From assembly GCA_963969595.1 (NCBI GenBank), contig OZ018413.1:2978501-3042500 (forward strand): 64,000 nt of DNA, given 5' to 3'. Position 1 is the first letter of the stretch. Every line of letters starts with the position of its first letter. This DNA comes from Neckera pumila (Eukaryota > Streptophyta > Bryopsida > Hypnales > Neckeraceae). The notes below the pieces were generated by a model, which was not told the DNA's origin, made no database searches, and saw only the letters and a list, made by a program, of their open reading frames with translations. Shown here in pieces: positions 27,801 through 39,656 of the stretch. The translations under genes were made by a program, and so were the position numbers.

Positions 27801-29703
27801 GTTGGGATTAATGATATCAATTTGTTCTACTAACCATCCATTATAAATCGGTTATTACTTATTACTTTCATACTTTGAAATTGGAACATAAATATTTTAG
27901 GAGGAGTGTAAATGAAGTTTGAACTATAATAAAAAATTCTAAGATTCTATACACAATTCTTCATCATCAAGAATTAAATATTCAATACGTGTTCTGTTGG
28001 AAATGTAAGCTTTGAAGATATGAAGGAAAAATAATCCATATATACAATGTTCAACTGGAAAAGGGAAATGAATGTCAGAAGTGGATTATTACAGGTGTAG
28101 GCAATTACATCTTATATTCAATGTAAGCATGATTTTATGAACTTTTTGGGGTAGAAAAAGAAAGTTTCTAAGTCAAAAGAAGGATGTAATGTAATTGCAA
28201 ATGCAGTACTGTGTGATCTAATGTTTCCCAAAGTTTAGAGATGTGGTTGTTTTGCCAATGATAATAAATGTAAAGAAAAGATGTAGGTGTAAATTTTCTT
28301 TTCTCCAAAGAAATGTGTTTGCAAAATGTGCAGAACTTCATTGTCTGTTTTTTGTATTAGGAATTAATGAAATATAACTTGGAATGACTGCACACAACTA
28401 AGACATTCTTTTTATATTTTCATTGGTCTCTGAGAATATCCATTGTAAGAGTCATGAAAAATATAACATGGTATCTTTCTGTAGGGCAAGAGGAAATTCT
28501 TTATGAAGCAAGGTTTTCTCTTTTCTTAATTAAACTTTTTGATCTTATAAAAAGATGCTTTAGCAAAAGCAATTGCCAAGGAAGAGTTCATGTGTTTGCG
28601 CTTGCTATACTTGAATTGGACCCAACAGTGTCTGTAGAACACTAAGAATTTTAATGTAGTTACTTCTTGTTAAACTATTGGGGATGAGAAAAAGAAGGTG
28701 TGGATGTTGAGGAAATGGCGAAGGTAATGCATATGCAGAAGTTCTTAAGTACGTTTATGCAAGTCAAAGAAATGTATGTGCAATAATTAAGGTTTAGCGT
28801 GAATAGAAACAGAAGCTCATGTGGTTCTGAATATGTGAATGCTTCCACTTACTTTGAAGGACAACACAAAAAGAGAGCAAATGACTCCTTCCTTTAAAAA
28901 CATTGTTGCTGTTCAATGTAATGAATAGTGTGTGAATTTGTAAATGATCGGAAATATCTCTCTTAGAGTAATATGAGTTCTTGAACGTGTGAATGTACAG
29001 TTTGTTCAATAACCTTTTACAAACAACTTACTTAAAGTTCAATTTAATATTCTGCATTTTTGGTAATTGTGTTACAAATGTGAGATTTGTAGAAAAGGCC
29101 TGAGACATTTAGAAATTACAAATTAAATTTTTTTTTTTTTTTTTTAAATTTTCACTAAAAAATTTCTAGGAGAAGGAAGTTTGTCAAATGTGTAAAATTT
29201 GGTCAATGCATATATTAGAAATTGGGTAAAAATGGTTATATTTGCATTTATTTAGAAAAATAGTGAATGTAAATCAAAGGATATCAAAGAGTACATGATC
29301 AATGGAAACTACAAAAATATGAGTATAATGAGAGTGGACTCAAAGTATGTCTCTAATAATTCATAGAGTATGCAGTCAATGTAGTTGTGCGTGTATATAG
29401 TGTTCATATTTCTGAATTGAGGGAACCTATATACTTTGCAATTAGTTACTTTTAATAGTTGTCAAAATACTTTGGAAGCTACAAGTGCCCTTTGCTTTGG
29501 TTTTGAAGTATGTGTTTATTGATGAGCTACAAAAATACATCGAAGCGGAAGAATGGAAAAAAACACTAACAATACAATTTGTGAGTTATTAGTGATTATA
29601 TTTGAAGAAATTGAGTTTGTAAACCTCTTTCTGTTTTGTTTGGATATTTTGGAAGCTTGGAAAGCTATGTAATAAAAATTATTATTTGAATGGAAGTACA
29701 CTG
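24804..29703. other. Intergenic, AT-rich, no gene seen
   Basis: No coding support. Contains the degenerate MITE copy at about 25,340-25,960 listed next. A 63-codon frame at 28,454 has no family resemblance. Confidence 0.5.
25340..25960 (+). mobile_element. Degenerate, truncated copy of the TTAA MITE
   Basis: Collinear with the interior of the 922-bp element: gaaaagctttgattcattc, an agttattgagcatc-like block, agaatactctcaccc, ttttgcaatacac and gatctgacggttagg follow in the same order as in copies 1 and 3. The divergence is high, and neither CCCCTAAAGG terminus survives. Confidence 0.65.
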
Positions 29704-32700
29704 ATGGTACAGGTCCGCAAAGATATTGAAGTTCTGATGTTCCAAAAGAAGTACATGACTGTGACGCAATTGTGACGGAAGAAAATGGCAACGGAAGCTT
29801 TTGGAAGCCCAGTGCTTTTCAGTGCTGTGGGCACTACAGCGGTTGCAACAGAGCAAAGAAGTATAGGGGAAAGATTGGCGCGTGTGGTACGGGAAAGACT
29901 TTTTGAACAAGAAGATCCTGCACCTGCGGATGGAGAACCACAGTCTGCCAATAGCATGGTTCAACGTCTTGGGGACAAAGGACGTGTTGTGGGAGTTGGC
30001 GTGCTGGATACCAATTTTGCAAGCGGTGATGATCTTCACCACATGAAATTACGTCCTTTTGAAATTACGGTTCTAATAACAAGTGCTGTACAAGAAACAT
30101 AATGGGTTGGAGAGTTGGTAGGAAAAACTATGGGTGATTGTGTAGGTAAGGTTATAAGTTGGCATCGTGCTTCAGTTCGTTATGCACTTCCCTCCGAGGT
30201 GAGAACGACAACAACAACTGCAAGGGAGGGGCAAAATTTCTCTTTTCCACCGGTCTCTGCACCGGTGTTTGATTTTCATGACGTGGATGACAACCGAAGC
30301 ACATCCACTTTCACGACACCAAGTCAAGGTGGAGAAAGCACACCTGAAAGAAGTTCTCCTATGACACAAGGCTCTGAAGCCAACACTGCGGATTTCACAA
30401 GAAGTGAAGGACTACTTGAGCATGCTACAAGGAGGAGGTATTCAATGGCAAATCAAAGGGCAAGGGTGAGAAGTCCAAGGGAGAGGGGGGAGTCTGCTAG
30501 TCAGAAAGTTACTCTTGACAGTGTTATGTGTGTGAAGGAGAGAGGAGCATGTAAACGCAATTGTTTGCGTGATTTCAATGCGAAATATGTATTGGACCAA
30601 CGATATATGGCTTGGAGGCAGAAGTACAAAGCACGTGCTATTTGGATAATGCAAATGCTGAATGCCTTTTACGCTCGTACGGAGGGTCAAACAAGAGACA
30701 AGTACATGACAAAACTTGATGTCAGAGTCGTGTGCAGTGCATGCTACGCTGCTGCGTTGGGTTATTCTCAGAGGCGTTTGAAGCAATTGAAGACAGCACA
30801 TGCTGTATATGGCAGAGTGGCAGCCGTTCATGGAAACAGGCACAACAAAGAGAAAGTGCAAAAATGTCAGCAGCTAGGGAAAGTTTCAACGTTTTTGTCA
30901 ATGAAGCAGGTTGGCAACAACCCCATCAATCGATTCGCAGGAAAATGGACAATGGGGTGCTACCGCTGATTCTGTTGCCAATGAATACCAGCAAGTTGGA
31001 TGTTTTTTAGTATATGAACAAAGAAGTGAAGAAACTAGTGGACGAGTCAAAGTTGTTGATGACCTCGGTTCGTCAGCTTTGGCGGAAGGAATTTCCACAT
31101 GTGCAAATCCCACCTTTCTCCCAGTTTTCAAAGTGCTATCATTGTTGGGAGTATAAGTGTGGGATGGAATCCACGACAAATGCAATTGCAAAGGTGAAGA
31201 TAAAAGAGCTATATGTGCTGCACATTCGATATCAAATGAAAGAGAGGCAAGATTATTGATTGCTCAAAAGGTCTGCGATGATCACTCCAGACTTTTTTAT
31301 GTGTTTGATTGTTGACGGTATGGATCAAAATACGACCATGATATCGAAGATGAGGCAGACTGTGAAAAATATCGAATCTCGATTTATAAAGACTCATTTG
31401 AGTGGTGTACTTGTACATGGTATTGGCCTATATGCAGACGTGTGGATAGATGCTCATCACAAGCATGATAGCAATCAAGTTGTAACGTCGGTGATGAACG
31501 TCATATGCGACATGAAGCGAAGGAAGGGGTCATTGCCACCGACATTGAGGATTTAAGCGGATAACACCATAAGGCTCGCCATAAGGGAGAACAAAAATGC
31601 TTAAATGTTTGCCATGTGTGCTGCACTGGTTGGGCTTGGTTTCTTCAAGGAAATGCATCTTTGTTTTTTGATAGTGGGCCACGCAGATGAGGACATCGAT
31701 CAGAGATTCAGTGTAATTTCAAACGTACTGAAGAAGAGAGACATAGACACTGTGACAAAGATGTTGCAACTGGTGGAGAAGGGAACGTCATACACAGAGG
31801 CTTTTGTGAGTGCTCGCAAGCTTGAGCATGTTCGTGACTGGAAGGCATTTATCACACCTCATTTGCTATGAAGAGGGGAATCACTAACGGGCATCACCTT
31901 TCCACACCATACGAGGTTTTACGTGGAGAATGGATTGGTCTGTGTGCAACACAAGCATTTTTGCACAGATGAATGGAGCCCAGCGAAAGGGCATTTGTGT
32001 CTAAACTCACTGCCAAGCGTAGCAGAGAAACCGGACCTCGTAGAGTTGTTTGCAGCTAATCAGAGGGAATTGAAAGCATTGGATAAGTTCATTGCATACA
32101 AGAAGAAGATGATAGAGAGAGGCCACAACCCGATCAGAAACATGGAAGTGGTGGACGAAATAGAAGAATTCAAGGACTATTTGGAGTAATTCCCACAACG
32201 AAATAGAAAAGGCGTTTGTGATTTACCATTTTGGCCCAGCAATGTCTTGAACCAGAACAGGGACGGTGGAATTGTTCCTGACGTGGAAGGAGATACACTT
32301 TCAAGTGCAGTTGCTGATGAGGATGGAAATAGAACGGAGAGTGCAGCTATTGACAAGATTATAGCGACAATGCCAAATCTTGAGAGGAGGGGGTATTTTG
32401 GACCCCGCAGAGATAGACCTGCACAACCAACATCTCAAAGAGTGACTGCGGGGAAGATTCGAGGCAGAAGGAATGAAGTTATACTAGAGCTACAACAAGA
32501 CGCAGAGGAAGATCCATTTCCTCCATTCAATCCAGAAAATGACGTGTTGTAGGGCAGTACGTAGCCCTTACCGTAGAACTAGCGGAAGTAAGAGGAGGAG
32601 TACCCTTTTTTTTAGGGAAGGTGCTAGAATTCGGTCAGGGAAGGTGGGCCTTGAAGATGAAGTTCCTGTAGTATTGGTCTACCATGAGACCTGGAGCACA

Positions 32701-32999
32701 TGATGAAGCAGGTAGTAACCAAGTGAGGTACACAAATTGTATGGAATCAACATGGAAACCGTCTAGTGAGATGTTGGGCTGGACCAAGAAGGAAGCCGCT
32801 ATATATTCATGGGCAGATATCCTTCGTCGAGGGAGAAGTGGTCATGTTATAGGTTCCAACATTACAGTGTATGGCGTGCAAAACAGAGGAGACAGTGATC
32901 ATTCCACCAGAGGCTAAAGCGCATCTTCTGGAATACATGGCAATGCAGATGGAGAACTTAGATGACGAACGTCTGCAGAATGATTTGAATATGTATTAG
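29704..32999 (+). pseudogene. GHxxEDID-family (DUF7869-like) gene, decayed; possible transposase
   Basis: About 1,100 codons, essentially intronless. Frame 1 runs from ATG 29,704 to about 30,860 (stops 29,773 and 30,100). A frameshift leads to frame 0 until about 32,548 (stops 31,008, 31,257, 31,554, 31,602, 31,869 and 32,187). A frame-2 stretch follows, and the end returns to frame 0 with stop 32,997. Motifs in order: GACKRNCLRDF near 30,545; a Cys/His-bearing region at about 30,730-30,840; CYHCWEYK near 31,135; IVDGMDQ near 31,305; HLSGVLVHG near 31,395; ADN plus RENKNA at 31,557-31,600; FLIVGHADEDIDQRFSVIS near 31,660; VRDWKAFITPHL near 31,830; and VPFFLGKVLE near 32,610. These match a eukaryotic family I recall as DUF7869-type (usual form VGHTHEDIDQ). 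The spaced D, D and E/D would suit an RNase H-fold nuclease, which is inference. The gene ends 300 bp before the right terminus at 33,298. Confidence 0.75.
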
Positions 33000-33268
33000 T
33001 GAAGTATGATATTATGCAGTGCTCTTTGACCTTGTAGTTGTAGGTATGTAGAAGTACTTGAGTGTGAAGTGCAGAGTAATGTGTCTTAAAAGTAGTGTGG
33101 AGTGAAAAGTGTGAAAGGTTTTCATGAAGTAATTATGAAAATGGAGTGTTTGACAACTTTTTTCCAAGCAGTTTCTTCTACTAAGAGCAAATGATGTTTT
33201 CAATAATCCCTCCCCCCCTCAACGTTTGAGATTGTCCATTTTAGATGCCGCACTAGCCAAGTGCAATG

Positions 33269-33298
33269 TTGCACCCCCCCAAGTGCAAGAATGTCTAA
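33269..33298 (-). repeat. Right inverted terminus of candidate 25.2-kb element
   Basis: Ends ccaagtgcaagaatgtctaa. Read on the minus strand it begins TTAGACATTCTTGCACTTGG, 18 of 20 identical to the left end at 8,097, and it matches again over GTGCAA inside. A second CCAAGTGCAA lies just inside at 33,257-33,266, giving a subterminal direct repeat. Confidence 0.6.
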
Positions 33299-33540
33299 TT
33301 CGGTTTTAAATATGACTATTTTACATTGAATTTAAAACTAATGATAGTCATATGTATATGAAAATCTAATTATAGTTTTTTATTGATAGGAATGAATGTT
33401 TTAATTTCCCATGTTTAAGACTTACGTATTGATAAATTTTTTTGATTTTAAATTTTCCTAAATAACTTTGTACAAGTTGCCTTTTTCGCCAATTGAATTG
33501 AATTAAATATGCCAATTTATTCACTTTACAATTTTTGGGC

Positions 33541-34150
33541 ATGTTCATGTGAACTCAATTTTGGGCAAGTCTAGTGGACATTTGGAGTTAATTTTTGACA
33601 AGTTGGATTTTGGGCAGGTTCTTGTGAATTTGATTTTTTATGAGACTTTTTGAAACTTTCTCGTAAGATAGAAAAACGGATAAGGTATGTGGGAATATAA
33701 TTTTTATTTCAATTGGTGATTGGGAGCAAAAGTTATACCACAAAAAGCCTAGAAAAGAACTCGACGGGCAACACACAAAAAAAACTGCAAAAGTCAAAAT
33801 GACTTAGAAAATTAATTTCCCCTAAAATGTTATGTTTTTGTCTACATGTGAAGCTTTGATTCATTCTATCTGGACTAATAAGGAGAAAGTAATGGACAAT
33901 CTTGTTTTTCGGGCAATTAGAGCATCTTCTAGAAAAAATAAATTGTAGGATTTGGTTTTGAATGCAATTTTTATAATTTTTCAAAAAAAATTGTTTGAAA
34001 AGGTTGTGTTTGCTTGCTAAAATAATCTCACCATTGGGATTATTGTGTTTCAATCCCTTCTTATGGCTATAAACAATTTAGTTTATTTTTCAATCTTGGA
34101 CCTATTTCTACTTAACAACTTTTTAAAGAATGAAAATCAAATTTTTTTTT
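33541..34150 (+). mobile_element. Degenerate, truncated copy of the TTAA MITE
   Basis: Collinear with copy 1, sharing gggaatataattttt, ggacaatcttgtttttcggg, caattagagcatcttct and caccattgggatta in order. The CCCCTAAAGG ends and the last third are missing. It lies just outside the right terminus of the candidate large element. Confidence 0.8.
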
Positions 34151-35034
34151 AAGTCATAAATTAGTGAGTTACAACCACCACTTGTACACTGTAAAGTTGT
34201 AGCCAGCCGACTTACTTCAATACTCTGACAAATATTGACACGTGTATTTGTGGTCATTGATGCGTGTGTGGAACATACAACACCATTTTATCCCTCATCA
34301 TTCCACATCATTCCGTCCGGGGTAGGCAGTAGCACTGATTGCTACTGTACTGAATATAAAAGTTTTACATTTATCCCTTGGATGGGGTAAGAAGGGGGTT
34401 AATCCTCACTGACCAAGTGGCCATGCAGTTTGATGAAGTGAAGCCTGAAGTGAACGTAGCAGGGTCCACGGAGACCGGGGAGCACCACGGGGACAGGGGT
34501 CGGTTGCAACCTCCTTATCTACCATGTGCCAATGGAAGCCGCGATTGCGTTCTCAAAAGCGTCCTCCTTTCGTTTCCCATTTGCCTTCAAAGTTGCACTC
34601 TCAGCCATCCATTGCCATTTGCCGCGCCGATGCCATGGCTTCTCGGCCGCTGAGGAAACAACGACATAAGTTTAGTTGCAAGAATTTTGCCGATTACACG
34701 AATACTACAGCATCGGACAAATTGGCTGCTTCTGTACTGATCGCGTGTGTGAGGAATAATCTAATCTGCTGTAGTTTGTGTACGCTTCCGGTTTAAAATT
34801 GGAGAAGAAATGGTAGGAGAAGAACCAGGAGATCGATTTTGTTCGCAATATCTGTTGATATGAAAATCGATCTTGATTTGATTTCTGAGATTTAGGAGGA
34901 AGGAATTGGAGAAGAAAGAAGCTACTAGCTAGAAGAGGAATTTATTCAGAGTGAGATGTGAGTCCGGATTGCTAGAAGCATGACATTGAGGTTTGTTTAA
35001 TTTACATGGTTATCGAGCTGGTTTGGTACTGGCG
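34151..35034 (+). promoter_or_regulatory. Putative promoter and 5' leader of the TIC62-like gene
   Basis: A TATA-like gaatataaaag lies at 34,352-34,362, about 680 bp before the chosen start codon, followed by higher-GC sequence with short upstream frames at 34,378 and 34,524. That is consistent with a long leader carrying upstream ORFs or a leader intron. The transcription start is not determined. Confidence 0.35.
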
Positions 35035-38000
35035 ATGGCAACGTCAATGCTCCTGCAAGCTACGCCGAGATCGGTAGCAGAGCTCCTAGTGTCGTATGTA
35101 CATAGGAACGAAATGCATACATTGCTGCAAGCGCCATCAATTGGCGGAGTGCGACGTGTTGGCGTTGGTCGGAAGGGCCATGGCGTGTGCGGGAGGAGGA
35201 AAGCTGTGCTGATTGGATTTCGAGCGCAGAGCGGTATGATCTCTTTTACTCGGAACTTCTTTAGGTTTTGATTGGACAATAATGTAGTTTAGCTAATCGG
35301 TGTAGCATGGCAGATTTGAATTGTACACCCCTTGGCTTTCCATCAATGCGCATTAGCTGTTGCTGTGAGCGAGGCTGTGAGGCTGTTACTTCTAGGAAAG
35401 TAAGACAACGTGTAGACAGCTTTTTATTAGATCATGAGTGGTAATCGATCTTGAGGCACAGCTTGAAGCGCGCGCTTTCAATTGTATGTCCATCAGTTTG
35501 AAATTATTTGAACACTGTCACCGATTTCGACAAAGTTTCCATTGCATTTCATTTACTTGGAAACTCTGTAAGCAGGCAAACCAGTACCGATGCTTAGATT
35601 AATTGTGGATTGTCAAATGTTTGGGGTGGTAAACGCCAAATCTTCTACCAACGTGATCTAAGGTTCTTGTCATCAAATGATCTGCTTCGACTTTTGAAGT
35701 ACATTTCGAAGACAATAAAAATTTCATATGAGAGCTGAATCTGGAAATCGCAATATTTTAGTTCTCTGATGTCAAATTTAGTTATTTTTTGAACATTTGA
35801 ATAGTCTCTGTTTTTGTTCTTACAGCTTAAGAATTTGAGTATTTAAATGCAGAATTGAAAAGGAAGCAGTCTCACGCAATCAAGAACGTATGTGACAACT
35901 GGAATGTTCCATTTTCCTATGACACCAGTTGGCTGAATTTGTTCCTAGTTTCCATGTACTGGTTTGAGAATAAAGTGTGGTCACCGCCAACCACTATAAG
36001 TCGTTGTAATTCCTTAAGATATAGAAGATTGAAGTTTGATTTTCTGCGGCAGTTCTTTGTTCTGCTATGAGTATTTCTTGAATTAGTAACTATATGTAAG
36101 GGTCAAGCTTTTGACTTTGAGGTGAGTGGCCTGTAAGACATTCTTATTGTTGCAGTTGTGAGTTCTTGGTCCTATTCTTTGACAATTCATTGTGCCAGCT
36201 TAGCAGATGAATTGAAAAGATATAACAGATGGACAGATGCATGTGCAAATTCTTCTTATCTTATCGTAAGCGTCTAGCGAGAATTAAAGAGAACGTACAG
36301 GAGTGGATTTGAATACCTAATTTCTATCAATAAATGCTGTGCTCACTCGAACATTTTTCTAAGAGATTTGTCGCACCCACCCTCAAATTCCAGAAAAATC
36401 ATGAAGGCAATTTTGTTTTCCTGCTCCACTTAAGTTTCTCTGAGACTTTATCGTTGACGCTGAACCGCTGGTTCTTTTTCAGGACTATTTACGCTTCCAG
36501 GTATCAAAAAGGCAAAGAAAGACGTATCAGAGGTAATTGAAGCAGATGTGAGCGAGGGAACGAGAAAGGTTGGCAAATTACCTGGCGCATTGAAGTTTGG
36601 GAAGGGAAAGAAAGACAACAAGATCGTATTCGTGGCTGGAGCCACAGGCAAAGTTGGATCATGCGTTGTCAGGTGAAGTTTTCTTATTTCTTCTAGTTGG
36701 GATTTTTATCAGGTAGAGAGACCGTTAGTGATGCAGAAGTGCCGGTCTGATTAACTGAAGGTGATTGGATGGTTAGCAAGGAACTTCTTGAGTTAGGGTT
36801 TCAAGTGCAAGCAGGTGTTAGGGATGTTGCCAGAGGACAAGTCCTTCTCAAGGTTTGCTATTTCTACGTCTAAATTGTAGCTGCGGTGTGACCATAATAG
36901 CTTAATTCTATCTTATAATTTGTATTGATTGTTGTGAACAATGCTAGTCATTGATATTCAACAATTTGTTCCTTGAAAACATTTAATGTACCAGTCGCAA
37001 GTTGATGTATTCATGATTAATGGTTGCTTTGCAGACGCTGGATGCGACTACATCCTCAAACGATGAGCCTAAATCATGGGTAACTTCCAATATGAGTCAT
37101 TCGTTAAACTTTTATTGCTTGTGGTCTTGAAGACGTAGACTGTCACGTTATAAAAAGAAGCAGAGTTTGTTCATGTACTTTCTATTTCTATGACTATGAT
37201 GAATGTAAATCCTATATTCTCACCATGAGGTGTTCTTCTGGAGGAGGTAAAGAAAATATCCTGCTTAGTTTCTATATATCTTTGTGTCATTGACAGGTTT
37301 CTACTTAGTTTTATATTTATTTGTTTTCAACATTGTGTGCTATCTGTTCATTGATCCGCATGCTGATGTGGCAATGTTAAAATGATCTGATTCTGAGCAG
37401 GCTGCGAAGTTGTTTAATCCCAAAACCCCCTCTAGACATGTGGAGTTGGTGGAGTGCAATCTGGAGAACGAAGACGAAATTGAAAATTCTTTGGGAAATG
37501 CCAGGGTGGTTGTCTGTGCGATTGGTGCAAGTGAGAAAGAACTGCTAGATGCTACGGGTCCCTACCGTATCGATTACAAGGCTACAGAGAATCTTATCAA
37601 AGCCGGTTAGTAATCAATGGTTTTAGACATGTATAAGGAAATAATGGTTCCTTTTTATCACAAGAACTAATTTTGAGTGAGAGCAACTCATTTCTAGCTC
37701 CTCCTACATAGAAACTTGATTTTCAATATTGAAGATAGACTTTTCTTCCGGACTTGATCAGGCTGTGCAAACGAAGATGTAAGAGTGAAATGCATGTTTT
37801 GACGTACTTCTCTATGTTAGATAATAACACAAAGAATTTATTTATTCTGCAGCAACAAATGCAAAAGTCAATCACTTCATTTTGGTGACGTCCCTTGGTA
37901 CAACAAAACTCGGATGGCCCGCTTCAGCTCTCAAGTAAATTCCTTACCAATTCCCGCACTCAATGCCTGAAACATTTTATAGGCACAACAAACATTTCCT

Positions 38001-39297
38001 TAGATGCACTGGAATGCCAAACATAATTATATTGGCCTTTTCACTTACTATCAAGTTTTAATCAAGTGACATGACAAAGTAAGCAAGTAGCAGGATTGTG
38101 CCATGGATTTGTACCTTACATTTTATACCAATTTGTTGCTTCTGTAGCTTGTTTTGGGGTGTTCTAGTTTGGAAAGCTAAAGCCGAGAAGGCTCTTGAGG
38201 AGAGCAATTTGCCTTACACTGTGAGTGCCGCAAATCCTAATTTATAACTATATCAAAAGCTGCATTGCATTTTTTTAACATTGGACTCTTTCGACAATCT
38301 TTCAAGCTGCACAGAAAAGCAGTCAAACTGAAATACTCTTTACTTTATTACTAGAATGAATGTTCGCTAACATAGGTTGGACAGAATGAATTCGAACAGA
38401 GATTGTATGTTCCTGGTTGTCTATACCGTCAGGTTCAACCTTCTCTCCTGCTTTGCGCACAGATAGTGAGGCCGGGAGGAATGGAAAGGCCGACGGATGC
38501 GTTCAAAAAAACTCACAGTCTGGTCCTTGCTCCAAAGGACACCTATTCTGGCGGTCAAGTTTCCTCTCTTTAGGTTAGTTCTTTTGGCATTATCATTCTT
38601 GAATACATACAGCTGTGATCTGGAAATGCGCAAAGCATATGTATGTGTTACCTTCAATAACATATCCAGAATGAGGTGATATTCCAGAAACTGGCTATTC
38701 GAAAATCACTTGAACTGTTTTCCAAAGCGTTTTGGGGACTAGAAATAGTTGAGAAGTAAAACACGAATGAAAGACATTCTTGGTAACTTAGAAATGTACC
38801 TTGATAGGAAAACCTGCTCGCAAAATTTGGTTCAGGCTTTAACATAAAATCACTGGAAATTGCCTATCATTGATGTGATGGCAAGAGTTTATGTGCTACT
38901 GTAATCGTAGGATTTGACACTGATCATCCATCATTACATGCTGACGTTGAATCTTAGAGAACTTGCTAAAAATCACTTCATCTGAATACTGAAATCTGCA
39001 GACTCATTTGAGATATTATTTTGGCAGGTGGCAAAGTTGATTGCTAGATGCGTGAGCAACTTAGAGCTTGCCAAATATAAGGTATTGGAAGTTGTTGCAG
39101 AGACCACTGCACCATTGCGACCAATTGAGGACCTTTTAGCTAAAGCACCTACTGTAATTGATGAAGATGACCGAGGAATAGCGTCCAATGAGCTTATTCC
39201 AAGTCCCATACAAAAGAGCACCAAAATTTCAAGGCAACAAGAGGTTCATTTTCCATTCCTCACAGTACCGATTGTCGGTGCATATGTCTATGCTTAG
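35035..39297 (+). CDS. TIC62: TIC62-like NAD(P)-binding chloroplast protein, N-terminal part (9 exons)
   Basis: Exons: 35,035-35,233; 36,483-36,672; 36,777-36,852; 37,035-37,079; 37,401-37,605; 37,853-37,934; 38,148-38,220; 38,463-38,573; 39,028-39,243. All introns are GT-AG and the phases join. Residues 1 to about 66 (MATSMLLQATPRSVAEL..., Arg/Ser-rich) look like a chloroplast transit peptide, which fixes the start. The extended Rossmann domain follows: VFVAGATGKVGS (dinucleotide loop at about 119-125), LVECNLENEDEI, VVVCAIGASE, NHFILVTSLGT, IVRPGGMERPTDAFK and VVAETTAPLRPIEDLL, all close to TIC62. In plants TIC62 shuttles between envelope and stroma and tethers ferredoxin-NADP reductase. 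Oddity: exon 8 ends in TAG directly before the donor where relatives have Gln (CAG), which would stop translation at 326 residues. A donor 15 bp upstream (after CAA at 38,558) would keep the frame and lose five residues. Reading past 39,243 gives a short alternative end with stop at 39,297. Confidence 0.9.
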
Positions 39298-39656
39298 TAA
39301 TTTTCTGAGTGAAAGCAATTGAAAGTTAGAAAGATTATGGGCAAGGATTACAGGGCACCGCTTTCGAAAATCATGTTTTTGTAGCCTTTCGTGTGAATTG
39401 GGAAAACGGTAAATGGAGATATATAGACAGCTATTCTGCAAGGAAGTGTGAGATGCAGTGAATTAGGCATCTTAGGCTATGATGGCAGAACATAGCAAAA
39501 ATGTGGCACAAATTGAAATTTCTTCAACCTCCACGTCCCTGTGTTGTCCATTCGACTCTTTATTCATTTTCAGTCATTCAGACGCGTGCTAAGTTTCACT
39601 TATGAACTTGTGAGATATACCTCTCCAGGTATTGATCAAGAGAGTAGCACTTACAG

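Noticed and set aside
8097..33298. Polinton/Maverick or retroelement identity for the large inverted-terminus region
   Set aside because: No DNA polymerase, integrase, reverse transcriptase, protease or capsid-like motif is visible in either coding block.
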